Assembly (NCBI RefSeq): GCF_014635245.1
Contig: NZ_BMCP01000009.1
Span: 1-39,848 of the forward strand
Reading direction: 5' to 3'
Source of the DNA: Agaricicola taiwanensis
GTDB taxonomy: Bacteria > Pseudomonadota > Alphaproteobacteria > Rhizobiales > Methylopilaceae
Length of the DNA stretch: 39,848 bases
The translations under genes were made by a program, and so were the position numbers. Numbering within the stretch: the first letter of the stretch is position 1; each line of letters starts with the position of its first letter. Of the stretch, positions 1 to 6,879 are shown piece after piece. Under the pieces are notes generated by a model. That model saw only the letters and a list, made by a program, of their open reading frames with translations, made no database searches and was not told the origin of the DNA.

Positions 1-44
1 CGTCCGCCCTTGCACCTTGCACCCCCCGGTCTCGCCGACGGGCA

Positions 45-74
45 GGGTTGCAGCGCAGCGCTGCGCTCCAACCC
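45..74. repeat. 30-bp near-perfect palindrome upstream of the DUF932 gene
   Basis: The 30 bases form a palindrome with GGGTTG at the left end, CAACCC at the right end and an AGCGCAGCGCTGCGCT centre. Only one symmetric position pair fails to match. It ends 22 bases before the ATG at 97. It could be an operator, or a hairpin terminating transcription from an upstream gene, although no T-run follows. Seen directly; role inferred. Confidence 0.6.
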
Positions 75-96
75 AAGCCCATGAAAGGAAAAGACC

Positions 97-1293
97 ATGA
101 ACACCATGACCCTGAACCATCACCAGCAGCCCGTTTCCGAGGGCTTCCGCGTGGACATTTCACGCGGCGAGAATATCGGCCGGGTTTCGTCGGAATGGTT
201 CTCGCGCCCGGATGATGAACGCTATCTGTCGCTGACCGAGCTTTACGACGCCGTGAAGTCCCGTGCGGATCGCGCCAAGGCCCGCACCGTGGAGAGCCGC
301 GCCGTGCGCGTGGAAGCCAGCCGCGACGACGCGGAACGGCTTTCGCTGATCGTTCCCGGACAGGAACAGCCCGTCGCCCCGACGCATTGGAGTTTCGGGC
401 AGCTTTGCAGCCTTGTCGGCGCACCGGCCCGCTACTTGCGCGACCTTCCCGCACCGCTGGCGGGCATCAATCTGCAACATGGCCTTGTCAGCCATCGCGG
501 CGAATTAGTGAAGACGCTGGAAACCGAGGACGGGCGCGTTGAGCTTCGCGCCGTCACCGGTCCGGATTATGGTCGCATCTGGGATCACGAGCTTGTCGCC
601 GCCGTCATGAAGATCGCGGGCAATGGCGTCGGCGATACCATGTGGAAGGTGCCGGGTGTTCTGGATTGGGCGACCATGACGCACAATCCCTTTGTGGACG
701 TGACCAAGGACACGACCACGCTTTACGCCAGCGACCGCGACGTTTTCCTGTTTCTGGTGGACGATACGCACCCCATTGAGGCCGGACGCCTGCCAAACGG
801 CGACCCCGACCTTTATTTCCGGGGGTTCTATTGCTGGAACAGCGAAGTCGGATCGAAGACCCTCGGCATCGCCTCTTTCTATCTCCGGGCGGTATGCATG
901 AACCGCAACCTTTGGGGCGTGGAAGGGTTTGAGGAAATCAGCATCCGGCACAGCAAGTTTGCCGCGCAGCGTTTCGCCCATGAAGCCGCCCCGGCTTTGA
1001 CCAGCTTCGCCAATTCCAGCCCCGCGCCATTCGTGACAGGGATCAAGGCGGCGCGGGAGCGCATCGTCGCTCGCACCGATGAGGACCGTGAGAGCTTCCT
1101 GCGCAAGCGCGGGTTCAGCAAGGCCGAGACCGGCAAGATCATCGAAACCGTGTTGCAGGAGGAAGGCCGCCCGCCCGAAAGCATCTTCGATTTCGTGCAG
1201 GGCATGACGGCCCATGCCCGCAGCAAAGCGCATCAGGACAGTCGCCTTGAACTGGAGGCGAAGGCCAAGACCTTGCTGGAGAAGGCCGCCTAA
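97..1293 (+). CDS. DUF932 domain-containing protein
   Basis: A 398-residue soluble protein of the DUF932 family, which is common on phages, plasmids and ICEs; its molecular role is not established. Family-like stretches include the central VTGPDYGRIWDHELV and the C-terminal region with GFYCWNSEVGSKTLGIASF and CMNRNLWG. There is no signal peptide or membrane segment. The start at 97 is supported by AAAGGA about ten bases upstream, and the length is normal for the family. The gene stands alone: a 30-bp palindrome lies before it and a terminator-like hairpin directly after it. The family call is confident; any function such as a role in DNA maintenance would be speculation. Confidence 0.85.
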   Translation: MNTMTLNHHQQPVSEGFRVDISRGENIGRVSSEWFSRPDDERYLSLTELYDAVKSRADRAKARTVESRAVRVEASRDDAERLSLIVPGQEQPVAPTHWSFGQLCSLVGAPARYLRDLPAPLAGINLQHGLVSHRGELVKTLETEDGRVELRAVTGPDYGRIWDHELVAAVMKIAGNGVGDTMWKVPGVLDWATMTHNPFVDVTKDTTTLYASDRDVFLFLVDDTHPIEAGRLPNGDPDLYFRGFYCWNSEVGSKTLGIASFYLRAVCMNRNLWGVEGFEEISIRHSKFAAQRFAHEAAPALTSFANSSPAPFVTGIKAARERIVARTDEDRESFLRKRGFSKAETGKIIETVLQEEGRPPESIFDFVQGMTAHARSKAHQDSRLELEAKAKTLLEKAA

Positions 1294-1300
1294 TCACTAA

Positions 1301-1342
1301 AGCCGCGCAGCCGGAAACCCGGTTGCGCGGCTTTCCGCTTTT
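1301..1342 (+). terminator. Rho-independent terminator after the DUF932 gene
   Basis: AGCCGCGCA at 1301-1309 pairs perfectly with TGCGCGGCT at 1324-1332. An inner CCGG/CCGG pair (1311-1314 with 1319-1322) extends the stem, and the T-rich TTCCGCTTTT follows. It lies 8 bases after the stop codon. Confidence 0.8.
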
Positions 1343-1369
1343 CAGGCTTTCAGGGTTCAAGAAATTTCC

Positions 1370-1422
1370 GCCGATCCGGCGTCGCGGATCGGCGTTGCGG
1401 CCATGCCCGAAAACATGGCCGC
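1370..1422. repeat. Two consecutive perfect hairpins in the 1294-1602 intergenic region
   Basis: GCCGATCC (1370-1377) pairs with GGATCGGC (1386-1393), and GCGGCCATG (1397-1405) pairs with CATGGCCGC (1414-1422). No T-run follows either one. The rest of this 309-base gap is AT-rich around 1458-1530 and probably holds the promoter of the DUF6499 gene. Nothing else was recognised there. Confidence 0.5.
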
Positions 1423-1602
1423 GCTCGCGGGCTGCGCCCGGCTCGCAAGATCACGCAAACACTGTTAAGAAACAAATAACTAAGTAATATATCGAGTTAG
1501 CACTACCACTTATATCTATATTGAACCTACAGTCACTGCTTGAAATCTCCCAGGCTTCCAATCCGGGTCTGTCAACCACAGGCCGACATTGGGAGAGACG
1601 CC

Positions 1603-1818
1603 ATGCTAAGCATCGACTGGCGTGCTCCGGCGGCTTACAAGCACACCAAAAATATACCCGCCGCCGGATTCGCCTGGGAGTATCTGCGTCGCAACGACGA
1701 CTACCGAGAGGATTTCCGGCTTCTCGTCCGCGCGAAGCGCCCGGATGCGACCGAGCTGGAAGCCTTCGCCCGACGCTGGGGTTTGCGATTTCCCGCACGA
1801 TCCCGACGCCGCGCCTGA
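1603..1818 (+). CDS. DUF6499 (transcriptional-regulator-like) domain protein, N-terminal part of a split gene
   Basis: A 71-residue product with the N-terminal domain typical of DUF6499/DUF2285 proteins: DWRAPAAY, then AGFAWEYLRRNDDYREDF, then FARRWGLRF. The ATG at 1603 follows GGGAGAG. In relatives this domain usually continues in the same chain into DUF2285. Here the reading frame ends after a non-conserved SRRRA tail, while the expected continuation (PHDPDAAPDRDPLFW) lies in the +1 frame from about 1790. The gene is therefore probably the front half of a frameshifted regulator, unless a programmed shift at TTT CCC G rejoins the halves. A DNA-binding role is inferred from the domain and ICE context. 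Confidence 0.65.
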   Translation: MLSIDWRAPAAYKHTKNIPAAGFAWEYLRRNDDYREDFRLLVRAKRPDATELEAFARRWGLRFPARSRRRA

Positions 1819-2383
1819 CCGCGACCCGCTATTCTGGTCGCCCCGGTTTCAGCCGCAAGCCGTCAAACTGGTGCCGACCGAGCCGGATGAGACGGCAAGC
1901 CAGCCGACCGTCGTTCTCGCCCATCTCGACGGCCTCGACCTGCGCCGCGCCGCCGATGGCTGGCACGGCATCTGGCAGGCGGATGGCGTCGAACACCAAT
2001 TCTGGTTATCCGAATCCGTGCCGGATGCGGCAGCCTTCTACGCCGTCGAACTGCCTCTGGACGACTTCATGGAGCTTCGCGCCCATGCGGCGCGGCGTTT
2101 CTGGCGGTCCATCAAGGGCCGAACGCCCGGCTCCGACTTCCGCAACATGCCCGCCCAGCTCCGGCAATGGCATATCCTGTCCCTGCGCGCGCTCGATGCC
2201 CGGTTGCGCGGCGAGAGCTATCGGACCATTGCCGAAGTCCTGCTTGGCTTCCGGGGCACAAAGGAAGATTTCGAGAGCGACCCGAGCAAGAACAAGGCGC
2301 GTCGCCTCGTCGCCCACGGCATCAGGATGATGCGCGGCGGCTACCGGCTCCTGCTGCACTATCCGATCAAACTCGATCCGTAG
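1745..2383 (+). CDS. DUF2285 domain-containing protein, C-terminal part of a split gene
   Basis: From about 1790 this frame reads PHDPDAAPDRDPLFWSP and continues through a full DUF2285 domain: HILSLRALDARLRGESYRTIAEVLLG, then KNKARRLVAHGIRMMRGGYRLLL. DUF2285 is a putative helix-turn-helix DNA-binding domain found next to replication and transfer genes of proteobacterial ICEs. The start given is only the nearest ATG in frame. The residues before about 1790 look like out-of-frame translation, so the natural product is more likely a fusion with the DUF6499 gene starting at 1603. It converges on the minus-strand DUF2285 gene with a 35-base gap. Confidence 0.65.
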   Translation: MRPSWKPSPDAGVCDFPHDPDAAPDRDPLFWSPRFQPQAVKLVPTEPDETASQPTVVLAHLDGLDLRRAADGWHGIWQADGVEHQFWLSESVPDAAAFYAVELPLDDFMELRAHAARRFWRSIKGRTPGSDFRNMPAQLRQWHILSLRALDARLRGESYRTIAEVLLGFRGTKEDFESDPSKNKARRLVAHGIRMMRGGYRLLLHYPIKLDP

Positions 2384-2418
2384 TCGCGCCGAAGACTCAC
2401 CGTCATCTATGGATGGTC

Positions 2419-2706
2419 TCACGCTTTGTTGGCCGCGGCCTGTTCCAGTATCCGCTTGTAACCCTCACGCGAAAGCCATTGCGCGCGTTCGAGGTGGCTT
2501 TGCCAACATCGGCGTGTCCTGAACTCGTCGCCGACCGGATCGCGGTGCAACACGATCTCGGCCACTTCCTTCCAGTCCGCGCCTTCCGCCTTCGCGTCGA
2601 GCAGCCGCAAATAGGTCACGAAATGCCGTTCGTCATAGGGTGTGATGTCGTTTCCCGCTGGCGCTTCATCGTCCACATCGGGATCGAGTTCGACGGGCGT
2701 TCGCAT
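2419..2706 (-). CDS. Short DUF2285-family protein
   Basis: A 95-residue acidic protein whose C-terminal two thirds resembles the last domain of DUF2285 proteins: LRLLDAKAEGADWKEVAEIVL, then the RRCWQSHLERAQWLSREGYKRIL helix region. It aligns by eye with the corresponding part of the neighbouring plus-strand gene at 1745-2383 (LRALDARLRGESYRTIAEVLL), so the two are distant relatives placed tail to tail. No membrane or signal segment is seen. A DNA-binding regulatory role is inferred from the family. Its promoter would lie in the structured 2707-3176 region. Confidence 0.7.
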   Translation of the reverse strand: MRTPVELDPDVDDEAPAGNDITPYDERHFVTYLRLLDAKAEGADWKEVAEIVLHRDPVGDEFRTRRCWQSHLERAQWLSREGYKRILEQAAANKA

Positions 2707-2781
2707 CGTCGTTCCCCTTCTACCCGGAAGAGCCGTGGCTTGCGGTGCGCCCCCGCAATTGGCCCATCTGACCTGGTGATC

Positions 2782-2927
2782 GGGGAGTTAGTAACCGTCA
2801 CGAAACGGCCCCGTGGCCTTTAGGCGGGCAGCCCTGGACATGCGCCACGGGCTCCCCGACCATAAGGTCAAGGAGTGTGGTGCCGTCATGGCCAGCACCA
2901 GCCATTCGTGAGGGGTTACTAAGCCCC
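2782..2927. repeat. Nested inverted repeats in the 2707-3176 intergenic region
   Basis: An outer 20-base pair of arms at 2782-2801 and 2908-2927 matches as imperfect reverse complements; the identical core is TTAGTAACC facing GGTTACTAA. Inside, CCCGTGGC (2810-2817) pairs with GCCACGGG (2844-2851). This occupies the middle of a 470-base gene-free stretch between the short DUF2285 gene and the AlpA-like gene. It may be a structured RNA leader, a recombination directionality site or a regulatory region. No protein-coding signal was recognised there. Confidence 0.5.
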
Positions 2928-3053
2928 AGAGCAGCGCGTCTGCTCCGCGTTCAGTCTTACCCGACCCGCACGGGATTGTCTTCGCCGAATTGGCCCGGCC
3001 CCCGCTGTCACGCTGAATCTCTCCATCTTTTCAGCCTGATCCCGTCCCGGAGG

Positions 3054-3122
3054 GGGGTGCCGCCAGCGCGCGTGCGCAAATGCGGCACGCTACAGGCCGC
3101 CGGTCCCTCGCCATGGTTCGCC
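3054..3122 (+). repeat. 69-bp leader repeat, copy 1
   Basis: This aligns without gaps to 37385-37453 with 11 mismatches in 69 bases and a 28-base identical core, CGCAAATGCGGCACGC followed by TACAGGCCGCCG. It lies 54 bases upstream of the AlpA-like start codon; copy 2 lies 50 bases upstream of another start codon. It is probably a shared promoter or operator for a common regulator. Confidence 0.75.
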
Positions 3123-3176
3123 ATAGCGCGCCGCCGTCATCGGCAGCGCCATCCACTGACGAACCGGAGGTTATCC

Positions 3177-3449
3177 ATGGCGAACCGCCGCAATGCGGAC
3201 CTACCACCGCGCCTTCTGCGCACAAAGGAAGCCGCACGCTTCCTCGGCATTTCGATCCGCACCCTTGAAAAGCACCGCACCTACGGAACCGGCCCACTCT
3301 ATCGAAAGATCGGCGGCCGTGTCCTCTATACCCTGCACGATCTGGAAGACTGGAGCGCCATCGGCACGCGCAAATCCACCAGCGACACAAGCGCCGGCAC
3401 CGTCTTCGCCGCGCGCCCGCTCACCCCCGAAGAGCGGGACGAGTGCTGA
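3177..3449 (+). CDS. AlpA/excisionase-like helix-turn-helix protein
   Basis: A 90-residue basic protein with a MerR/AlpA-type DNA-binding domain: LRTKEAARFLGISIRTLEKHR (residues 15-34) forms the helix-turn-helix, followed by the wing GPLYRKIGGRVLYTLHDLEDW (39-59). Such proteins act as excisionases or as regulators of ICE genes. The ATG at 3177 has a strong CCGGAGG ribosome-binding site. The stop codon abuts the repA ATG (TGAATG), so the two are co-transcribed, which suggests control of replication or excision. The 69-bp leader repeat upstream suggests co-regulation with the gene at 37504. The domain call is firm; the target is unknown. Confidence 0.8.
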   Translation: MANRRNADLPPRLLRTKEAARFLGISIRTLEKHRTYGTGPLYRKIGGRVLYTLHDLEDWSAIGTRKSTSDTSAGTVFAARPLTPEERDEC

Positions 3450-4490
3450 ATGTTGCGCGCCGACGATGACAGCCCCGCGCAGCCGACCGACACCAGCGAG
3501 CGCAGCCGCCTCGACCCCTTTGTGGTCGCGACCGGCGACGCTGCCCCGCGCGACCAGCGTGATCTGATGGAACGGCCGTTCTTCTCGCTGGCGAAGCGCC
3601 CACGCACAAAACCGATCCTCTATCAAACCGCCGATGTCGAGGTGCAGGTGTTCGCCATGCCCGAGCACGGCATGGCGACAATCTGGGATGCCGATGTGCT
3701 GATCTGGGCCGCAAGCCAGATCGTCGCGGCCGAGAACAATGGGTTCACCACGTCGCGCTTCTTCCGCTTCATGCCCTACCAGCTCCTGCGCGCCGTGGGG
3801 CGGGCCACCGGCAACCGGGATTACCTGTTGCTCAAGGCCGCGCTCGCCCGTCTGCAATCGACCGTCATCGCTACGACGATCCGAAACGGGAAGCATTGGC
3901 GGCGGCGGCAATTCTCATGGATCAACGAATGGGAAGAGATGACCACGCGCGCCGGCCGCGTCGAGGGCATGGAATTTGTTCTGCCCGAATGGTTCTACAA
4001 CAGCGTCATCGACCGTTCGCTGGTGCTGACCATCGACCCTGCCTATTTCCGGCTGACCGGCGGCATTGAGCGTTGGCTCTATCGCGTCGCTCGCAAGCAC
4101 GCCGGCCGCCAGTCCGAGGGCTGGGCGTTCGAGGTTTCCCACCTTCACCGGAAATCCGGCAGTTCGGCCCGGCCGTCCGATTTCGCGCTCGACCTGCGCC
4201 GGATCGCGGCCCGTCAGTCGCTGCCCGGCTACGGCCTTCAGATCGAGTGGGAGGACGGTCGCGAATTGCTGCGCTTCGTCCCTGAAAATCTATCCACAGT
4301 GCCTGTGGAAACCCCTGTGAATCCTATCGGGACATTAGGCGCACGGACTATCGGGACATTAGGCGCAAATCGCGCGCCGGACTCTATAGAAGAATCTAAC
4401 AATAAAACTAACTCTTCTTCTTTGACGCGCGCGCACGCAACCCATGGTGCCGGTGCCAGGTCTCTCGGATCGGGGCGAGGTGCGCCATGA
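3450..4490 (+). CDS. repA: Replication initiator protein RepA
   Basis: A 346-residue protein of the plasmid RepA family found in IncP-like plasmids and Tn4371-like ICEs. The conserved N-terminal half includes the MERPFFSLAKRPR, IWDADVLIWAASQIV and FRFMPYQLLRAVGR regions, followed by LLKAALARLQSTVI, then a winged-helix core with GGIERWLYRVARKHAG. It would bind the origin and start replication of the excised circle. The last 60 residues are low in conservation because the DNA there carries two 20-bp repeats, read as IGTLGA twice, together with DnaA-box-like motifs. It starts directly after the AlpA-like stop and overlaps parA by ATGA, indicating translational coupling. Confidence 0.85.
   Translation: MLRADDDSPAQPTDTSERSRLDPFVVATGDAAPRDQRDLMERPFFSLAKRPRTKPILYQTADVEVQVFAMPEHGMATIWDADVLIWAASQIVAAENNGFTTSRFFRFMPYQLLRAVGRATGNRDYLLLKAALARLQSTVIATTIRNGKHWRRRQFSWINEWEEMTTRAGRVEGMEFVLPEWFYNSVIDRSLVLTIDPAYFRLTGGIERWLYRVARKHAGRQSEGWAFEVSHLHRKSGSSARPSDFALDLRRIAARQSLPGYGLQIEWEDGRELLRFVPENLSTVPVETPVNPIGTLGARTIGTLGANRAPDSIEESNNKTNSSSLTRAHATHGAGARSLGSGRGAP
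4290..4424 (+). other. oriV: Putative replication origin (oriV) inside the 3' end of repA
   Basis: CTATCCACA at 4290-4298 matches the DnaA box TTATCCACA at 8 of 9 positions. With its neighbour it forms the inverted pair TCCACAG (4293-4299) / CTGTGGA (4303-4309). The 20-base repeat CTATCGGGACATTAGGCGCA occurs at 4324-4343 and 4348-4367, a period of 24. An AT-rich tract at about 4383-4424 follows, flanked by AGAAGA and TCTTCT. DnaA box, iterons and a melting region is the usual origin layout; function is inferred. Confidence 0.55.
4324..4367 (+). repeat. Two direct 20-bp iteron-like repeats
   Basis: Two identical copies of CTATCGGGACATTAGGCGCA lie at 4324-4343 and 4348-4367, separated by four bases. 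They probably bind RepA. Binding by ParA's ribbon-helix-helix partner as a centromere is an alternative. Confidence 0.75.
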
Positions 4491-5140
4491 TCGTGGCCTT
4501 CCTCAATCAGAAGGGCGGCGTCGGCAAGACCACGCTGGCGCTGCATCTCGCCGGAGCCTGGGCCGCGCAAGGACGGCGCGTCATCCTGATCGACGCCGAC
4601 CCGCAAGGCTCCGCGCTCGACTGGTCTGAGCGGCGCAGCCATGAAGGGCTGCCGAGGCTGTTCAGCACCATCGGCCTGGCCCGTGACACGCTGCACCGGG
4701 AAGCCCCGGAACTGGCCCGCAACGCCGACATGATCGTCATCGACGGGCCGCCGCGTGTCGCCGGTCTCATGCGCTCGGCACTGCTCGCCGCCGACCTGGT
4801 GCTGATCCCGGTGCAGCCATCGCCCTTCGATGGCTGGGCCTCGGCCGAGATGCTGGCGCTTCTGAATGAAGCTCGCATCTACCAGCCCGAACTGGCCGCC
4901 CGTTTCGTCCTCAACCGCTGCGGCGCGCGCACCATCATCGCCCGCGAGACGGCCGAGACGCTGGCCGATCACGATCCGCCATTGCTCGCAGCCACCATCG
5001 GCCAGCGCGTCGTCTTCGCCGACGCCGCGCAGTCCGGCCGGCTTGCGTCCGAGATCGACGCCGACAGCCCCGCCGCGCGCGAGATCATGGCGCTGGCCGC
5101 CGAGATCGACCGGCTGCACATCGGGGGGACCACGCCATGA
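4487..5140 (+). CDS. parA: ParA-family partition ATPase
   Basis: A 217-residue P-loop ATPase of the MinD/ParA family. The deviant Walker A motif QKGGVGKTT is at residues 8-16, followed by LIDADPQGSALDW (about 34-46) and the later IDGPPRVAGLMRSAL switch region. It lacks the N-terminal helix-turn-helix of large ParA proteins, so it is the short ParF-like (type Ib) form, which normally works with a small ribbon-helix-helix partner. It would move or stabilise copies of the excised element. The gene overlaps repA upstream and the next gene downstream by four bases each, so all are translated as one operon. Confidence 0.9.
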   Translation: MIVAFLNQKGGVGKTTLALHLAGAWAAQGRRVILIDADPQGSALDWSERRSHEGLPRLFSTIGLARDTLHREAPELARNADMIVIDGPPRVAGLMRSALLAADLVLIPVQPSPFDGWASAEMLALLNEARIYQPELAARFVLNRCGARTIIARETAETLADHDPPLLAATIGQRVVFADAAQSGRLASEIDADSPAAREIMALAAEIDRLHIGGTTP

Positions 5141-5391
5141 CCGAGCGGACCCGCAAACCCGGTTTCGCGTCCCGGCCGGTCAATCCCGAAAGCTGGATCA
5201 AAGCGGCCGAAACGCCGCCGGGTGGCAAGCCCGCCGGCGAGGCGTTCACCGCCCGCCTGACCATCGACATCACGCCCGAGCTGCGCGGCCGCATCAAGGT
5301 CGCCGCCTTCCGGCGTGGGATCACCGTCACCGACATGCTGCGCGACCTACTGGCGCGCGAATTTCCAGCCTCCGAGGGAGATCAACCATGA
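5137..5391 (+). CDS. Small ribbon-helix-helix protein, probable ParA partner
   Basis: An 84-residue protein with a basic, disordered N-terminal tail (1-35) and a C-terminal ribbon-helix-helix: strand FTARLTIDIT (37-46), helix PELRGRIKVAAFRRG (47-61), turn, and helix VTDMLRDLLAREF (64-76). A flexible tail plus ribbon-helix-helix is the layout of ParG/omega centromere-binding proteins. The gene overlaps parA by ATGA, and no conventional ParB is present in the window. It therefore probably binds a centromere-like site and stimulates ParA. Fold call is good; the partner role is inferred from position. Confidence 0.65.
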   Translation: MTERTRKPGFASRPVNPESWIKAAETPPGGKPAGEAFTARLTIDITPELRGRIKVAAFRRGITVTDMLRDLLAREFPASEGDQP

Positions 5392-5906
5392 CCGGCAATG
5401 AGGCCCACCGCTTGCACGGCCGTCCGCTGACGGACGGATCCGCGCCTTTCACCACCTTGGTCGAACTGACCTTCCAGAAGCGCAAGGTCGAGCACTGGAT
5501 ACGTTTCGGCCGCAAGAGCTACGAACAGATCCTCGACCGCCGCCGCAGCATCGCCGGCTTCGCGCCGGGCAGCATCTTCGCCTTCATCCGATGGGCCTCC
5601 GGCGAACATGGCACGATGATTTCCCGCATCGACATCCTGCGCGCAGTTCATGGCGGCGAACCGTTCCAGACGCTGCCCTTCGTCCGCCCCGGCGGAGAAA
5701 TCCTGCTGCGTCTCGACGGCTGGCCGAAGGTGCAGCGCGCCTTGCAGGCCATCGACGCCGTGGAAGCGCTCGGCCTCGACCCCGCCGACATATCCCCGGA
5801 GCACTGGCGGCACGTCCACAACCGTCTGATTGCCGGTCTGGAGCCACACGCCTATACGCCCGAGCGGCACTCCGCCTGGCTTGGTCGCCAGAGGATCGAC
5901 CCATGA
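5388..5906 (+). CDS. DUF2840 domain-containing protein
   Basis: A 172-residue protein of the DUF2840 family, which occurs almost only in proteobacterial conjugative elements between parA and traF. Recognisable stretches are TTLVELTFQKRKVEHWIRFGRKSYEQILDRR near the N-terminus (given here as a region at about residues 20-50), FAFIRWASGEHGT and LQAIDAVEALGLDP. It has no membrane segment, no signal and no known catalytic motif. The start ATG at 5388 overlaps the preceding stop, and its own stop overlaps the traF start, so it belongs to the mobilisation operon. Function is unknown. Confidence 0.8.
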   Translation: MTGNEAHRLHGRPLTDGSAPFTTLVELTFQKRKVEHWIRFGRKSYEQILDRRRSIAGFAPGSIFAFIRWASGEHGTMISRIDILRAVHGGEPFQTLPFVRPGGEILLRLDGWPKVQRALQAIDAVEALGLDPADISPEHWRHVHNRLIAGLEPHAYTPERHSAWLGRQRIDP

Positions 5907-6460
5907 CGCGCCGCCGTATCCTGGCGGTGACGGCGTTGGCCGTCACGGGCATCGCAGCCGCCAGCGTCGCCGATCTTCCGACGAAACTGATCTGGAACGC
6001 CACCGCCAGCGCGCCCATCGGCTTCTACACGGTCGGGCCGACCGACGCGCTCGACGTGCCGGAGCTGGTCGCCGTCATGCCGCCCGAACCGCTGGAGCGA
6101 TTCATGGTCGAACGCGGCTATGTCGGGCGCGGCGTGCCGCTCCTGAAGCGCGTCCTCGGACTGCCGGGACAGCGGGTTTGCCGTTTGCGATCCACGATCA
6201 CGGTGGACGGGATCGAGATGGGCGAGGCGCTCGACCGCGACCGGATCGGCCGCGATCTGCCTGTCTGGCAGGGCTGCCGCGTCGTCCGCGACGGCGAACT
6301 CTTCCTGATGAATTGGGACGTCCGAGACAGCCTGGACGGCCGTTATTTCGGACCCATCCCCGCAAGTTCCGTCATCGGCCGGGCGGTCCCGCTCTGGACC
6401 GATGAGGACGGCGACGGCCGCTACGAATGGCGCGGCCAAACCAGCGCAATGGCGCAATGA
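5903..6460 (+). CDS. traF: S26-family signal peptidase TraF
   Basis: A 185-residue conjugative-transfer peptidase. An N-terminal membrane anchor (residues 5-22) is followed by NATASAPIGFY with the probable catalytic Ser36, and LLKRVLGLPGQ with the general-base Lys82. Later conserved parts are DGELFLMNWDVRDSLDGRYFGPI and IGRAVPLW. TraF of RP4 trims the TrbC prepilin and joins its ends into a cyclic pilin in the inner membrane; the same role is expected here, since trbC is present at 26840. The gene overlaps DUF2840 by ATGA. The downstream gap holds a strong hairpin that may attenuate transcription. Confidence 0.88.
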   Translation: MTRRRILAVTALAVTGIAAASVADLPTKLIWNATASAPIGFYTVGPTDALDVPELVAVMPPEPLERFMVERGYVGRGVPLLKRVLGLPGQRVCRLRSTITVDGIEMGEALDRDRIGRDLPVWQGCRVVRDGELFLMNWDVRDSLDGRYFGPIPASSVIGRAVPLWTDEDGDGRYEWRGQTSAMAQ

Positions 6461-6468
6461 CTGCTTCC

Positions 6469-6497
6469 CCATCGGCGGGAGCGGTGCCCGCCGATGG
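6469..6497 (+). terminator. Strong hairpin between traF and DUF736, possible terminator or attenuator
   Basis: CCATCGGCGGG (6469-6479) and CCCGCCGATGG (6487-6497) form a perfect 11-bp stem with a 7-base loop, followed only by TTTCCC. It starts 9 bases after the traF stop. Confidence 0.5.
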
Positions 6498-6527
6498 TTT
6501 CCCAACCTCACCGCCAAGGAGACTGTC

Positions 6528-6875
6528 ATGCCCCAGATTGGTGAATTTGCGCGCGACGAGGCCGGCTTCATCGGACACCTCGGGACGCTCTTGCTGCATC
6601 AGGACATCATCATCGTCGCGGCAGAGCCGTCCGACGCGGAGAACGCACCGGATTATCGCGTTCACCTATTCGACGGCATGAGCAACGAAACCGGCCCGGA
6701 GGTCGGCGCGGCCTGGAAACGCACCGGCGAGAAGGCCGGCGAATATCTTTCCGTGCTGCTGGACGATCCCACATTCCCGCATCCGATCCGCGCCAACCTG
6801 TTCTGCGACGGCGACGCGGGCGCGTCGTGGTCGCTGCACTGGAGCCGCCCGAAGCCGCGCGACGAGCGAGACTAA
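6528..6875 (+). CDS. DUF736 domain-containing protein
   Basis: A 115-residue small soluble protein of the DUF736 family. Its start MPQIGEF and the domain features IGHLGTLLLHQDIIIV, DYRVHLFDG and GEKAGEYLSVLLDDP are typical; many members begin with the same IG.F motif. The ATG at 6528 has a CAAGGAG ribosome-binding site. Members are regularly found beside traF and the relaxase in alphaproteobacterial ICEs. The fold suggests a small beta-rich protein, but its role is not established. It lies four bases before the transglycosylase start, so they are probably co-transcribed. Confidence 0.82.
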   Translation: MPQIGEFARDEAGFIGHLGTLLLHQDIIIVAAEPSDAENAPDYRVHLFDGMSNETGPEVGAAWKRTGEKAGEYLSVLLDDPTFPHPIRANLFCDGDAGASWSLHWSRPKPRDERD

Positions 6876-6879
6876 GGCC

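Noticed and set aside
505..1233. Long minus-strand open frame opposite the DUF932 gene
   Set aside because: It lies antisense to a well-supported gene in GC-rich DNA, has no recognisable domain and no ribosome-binding site.
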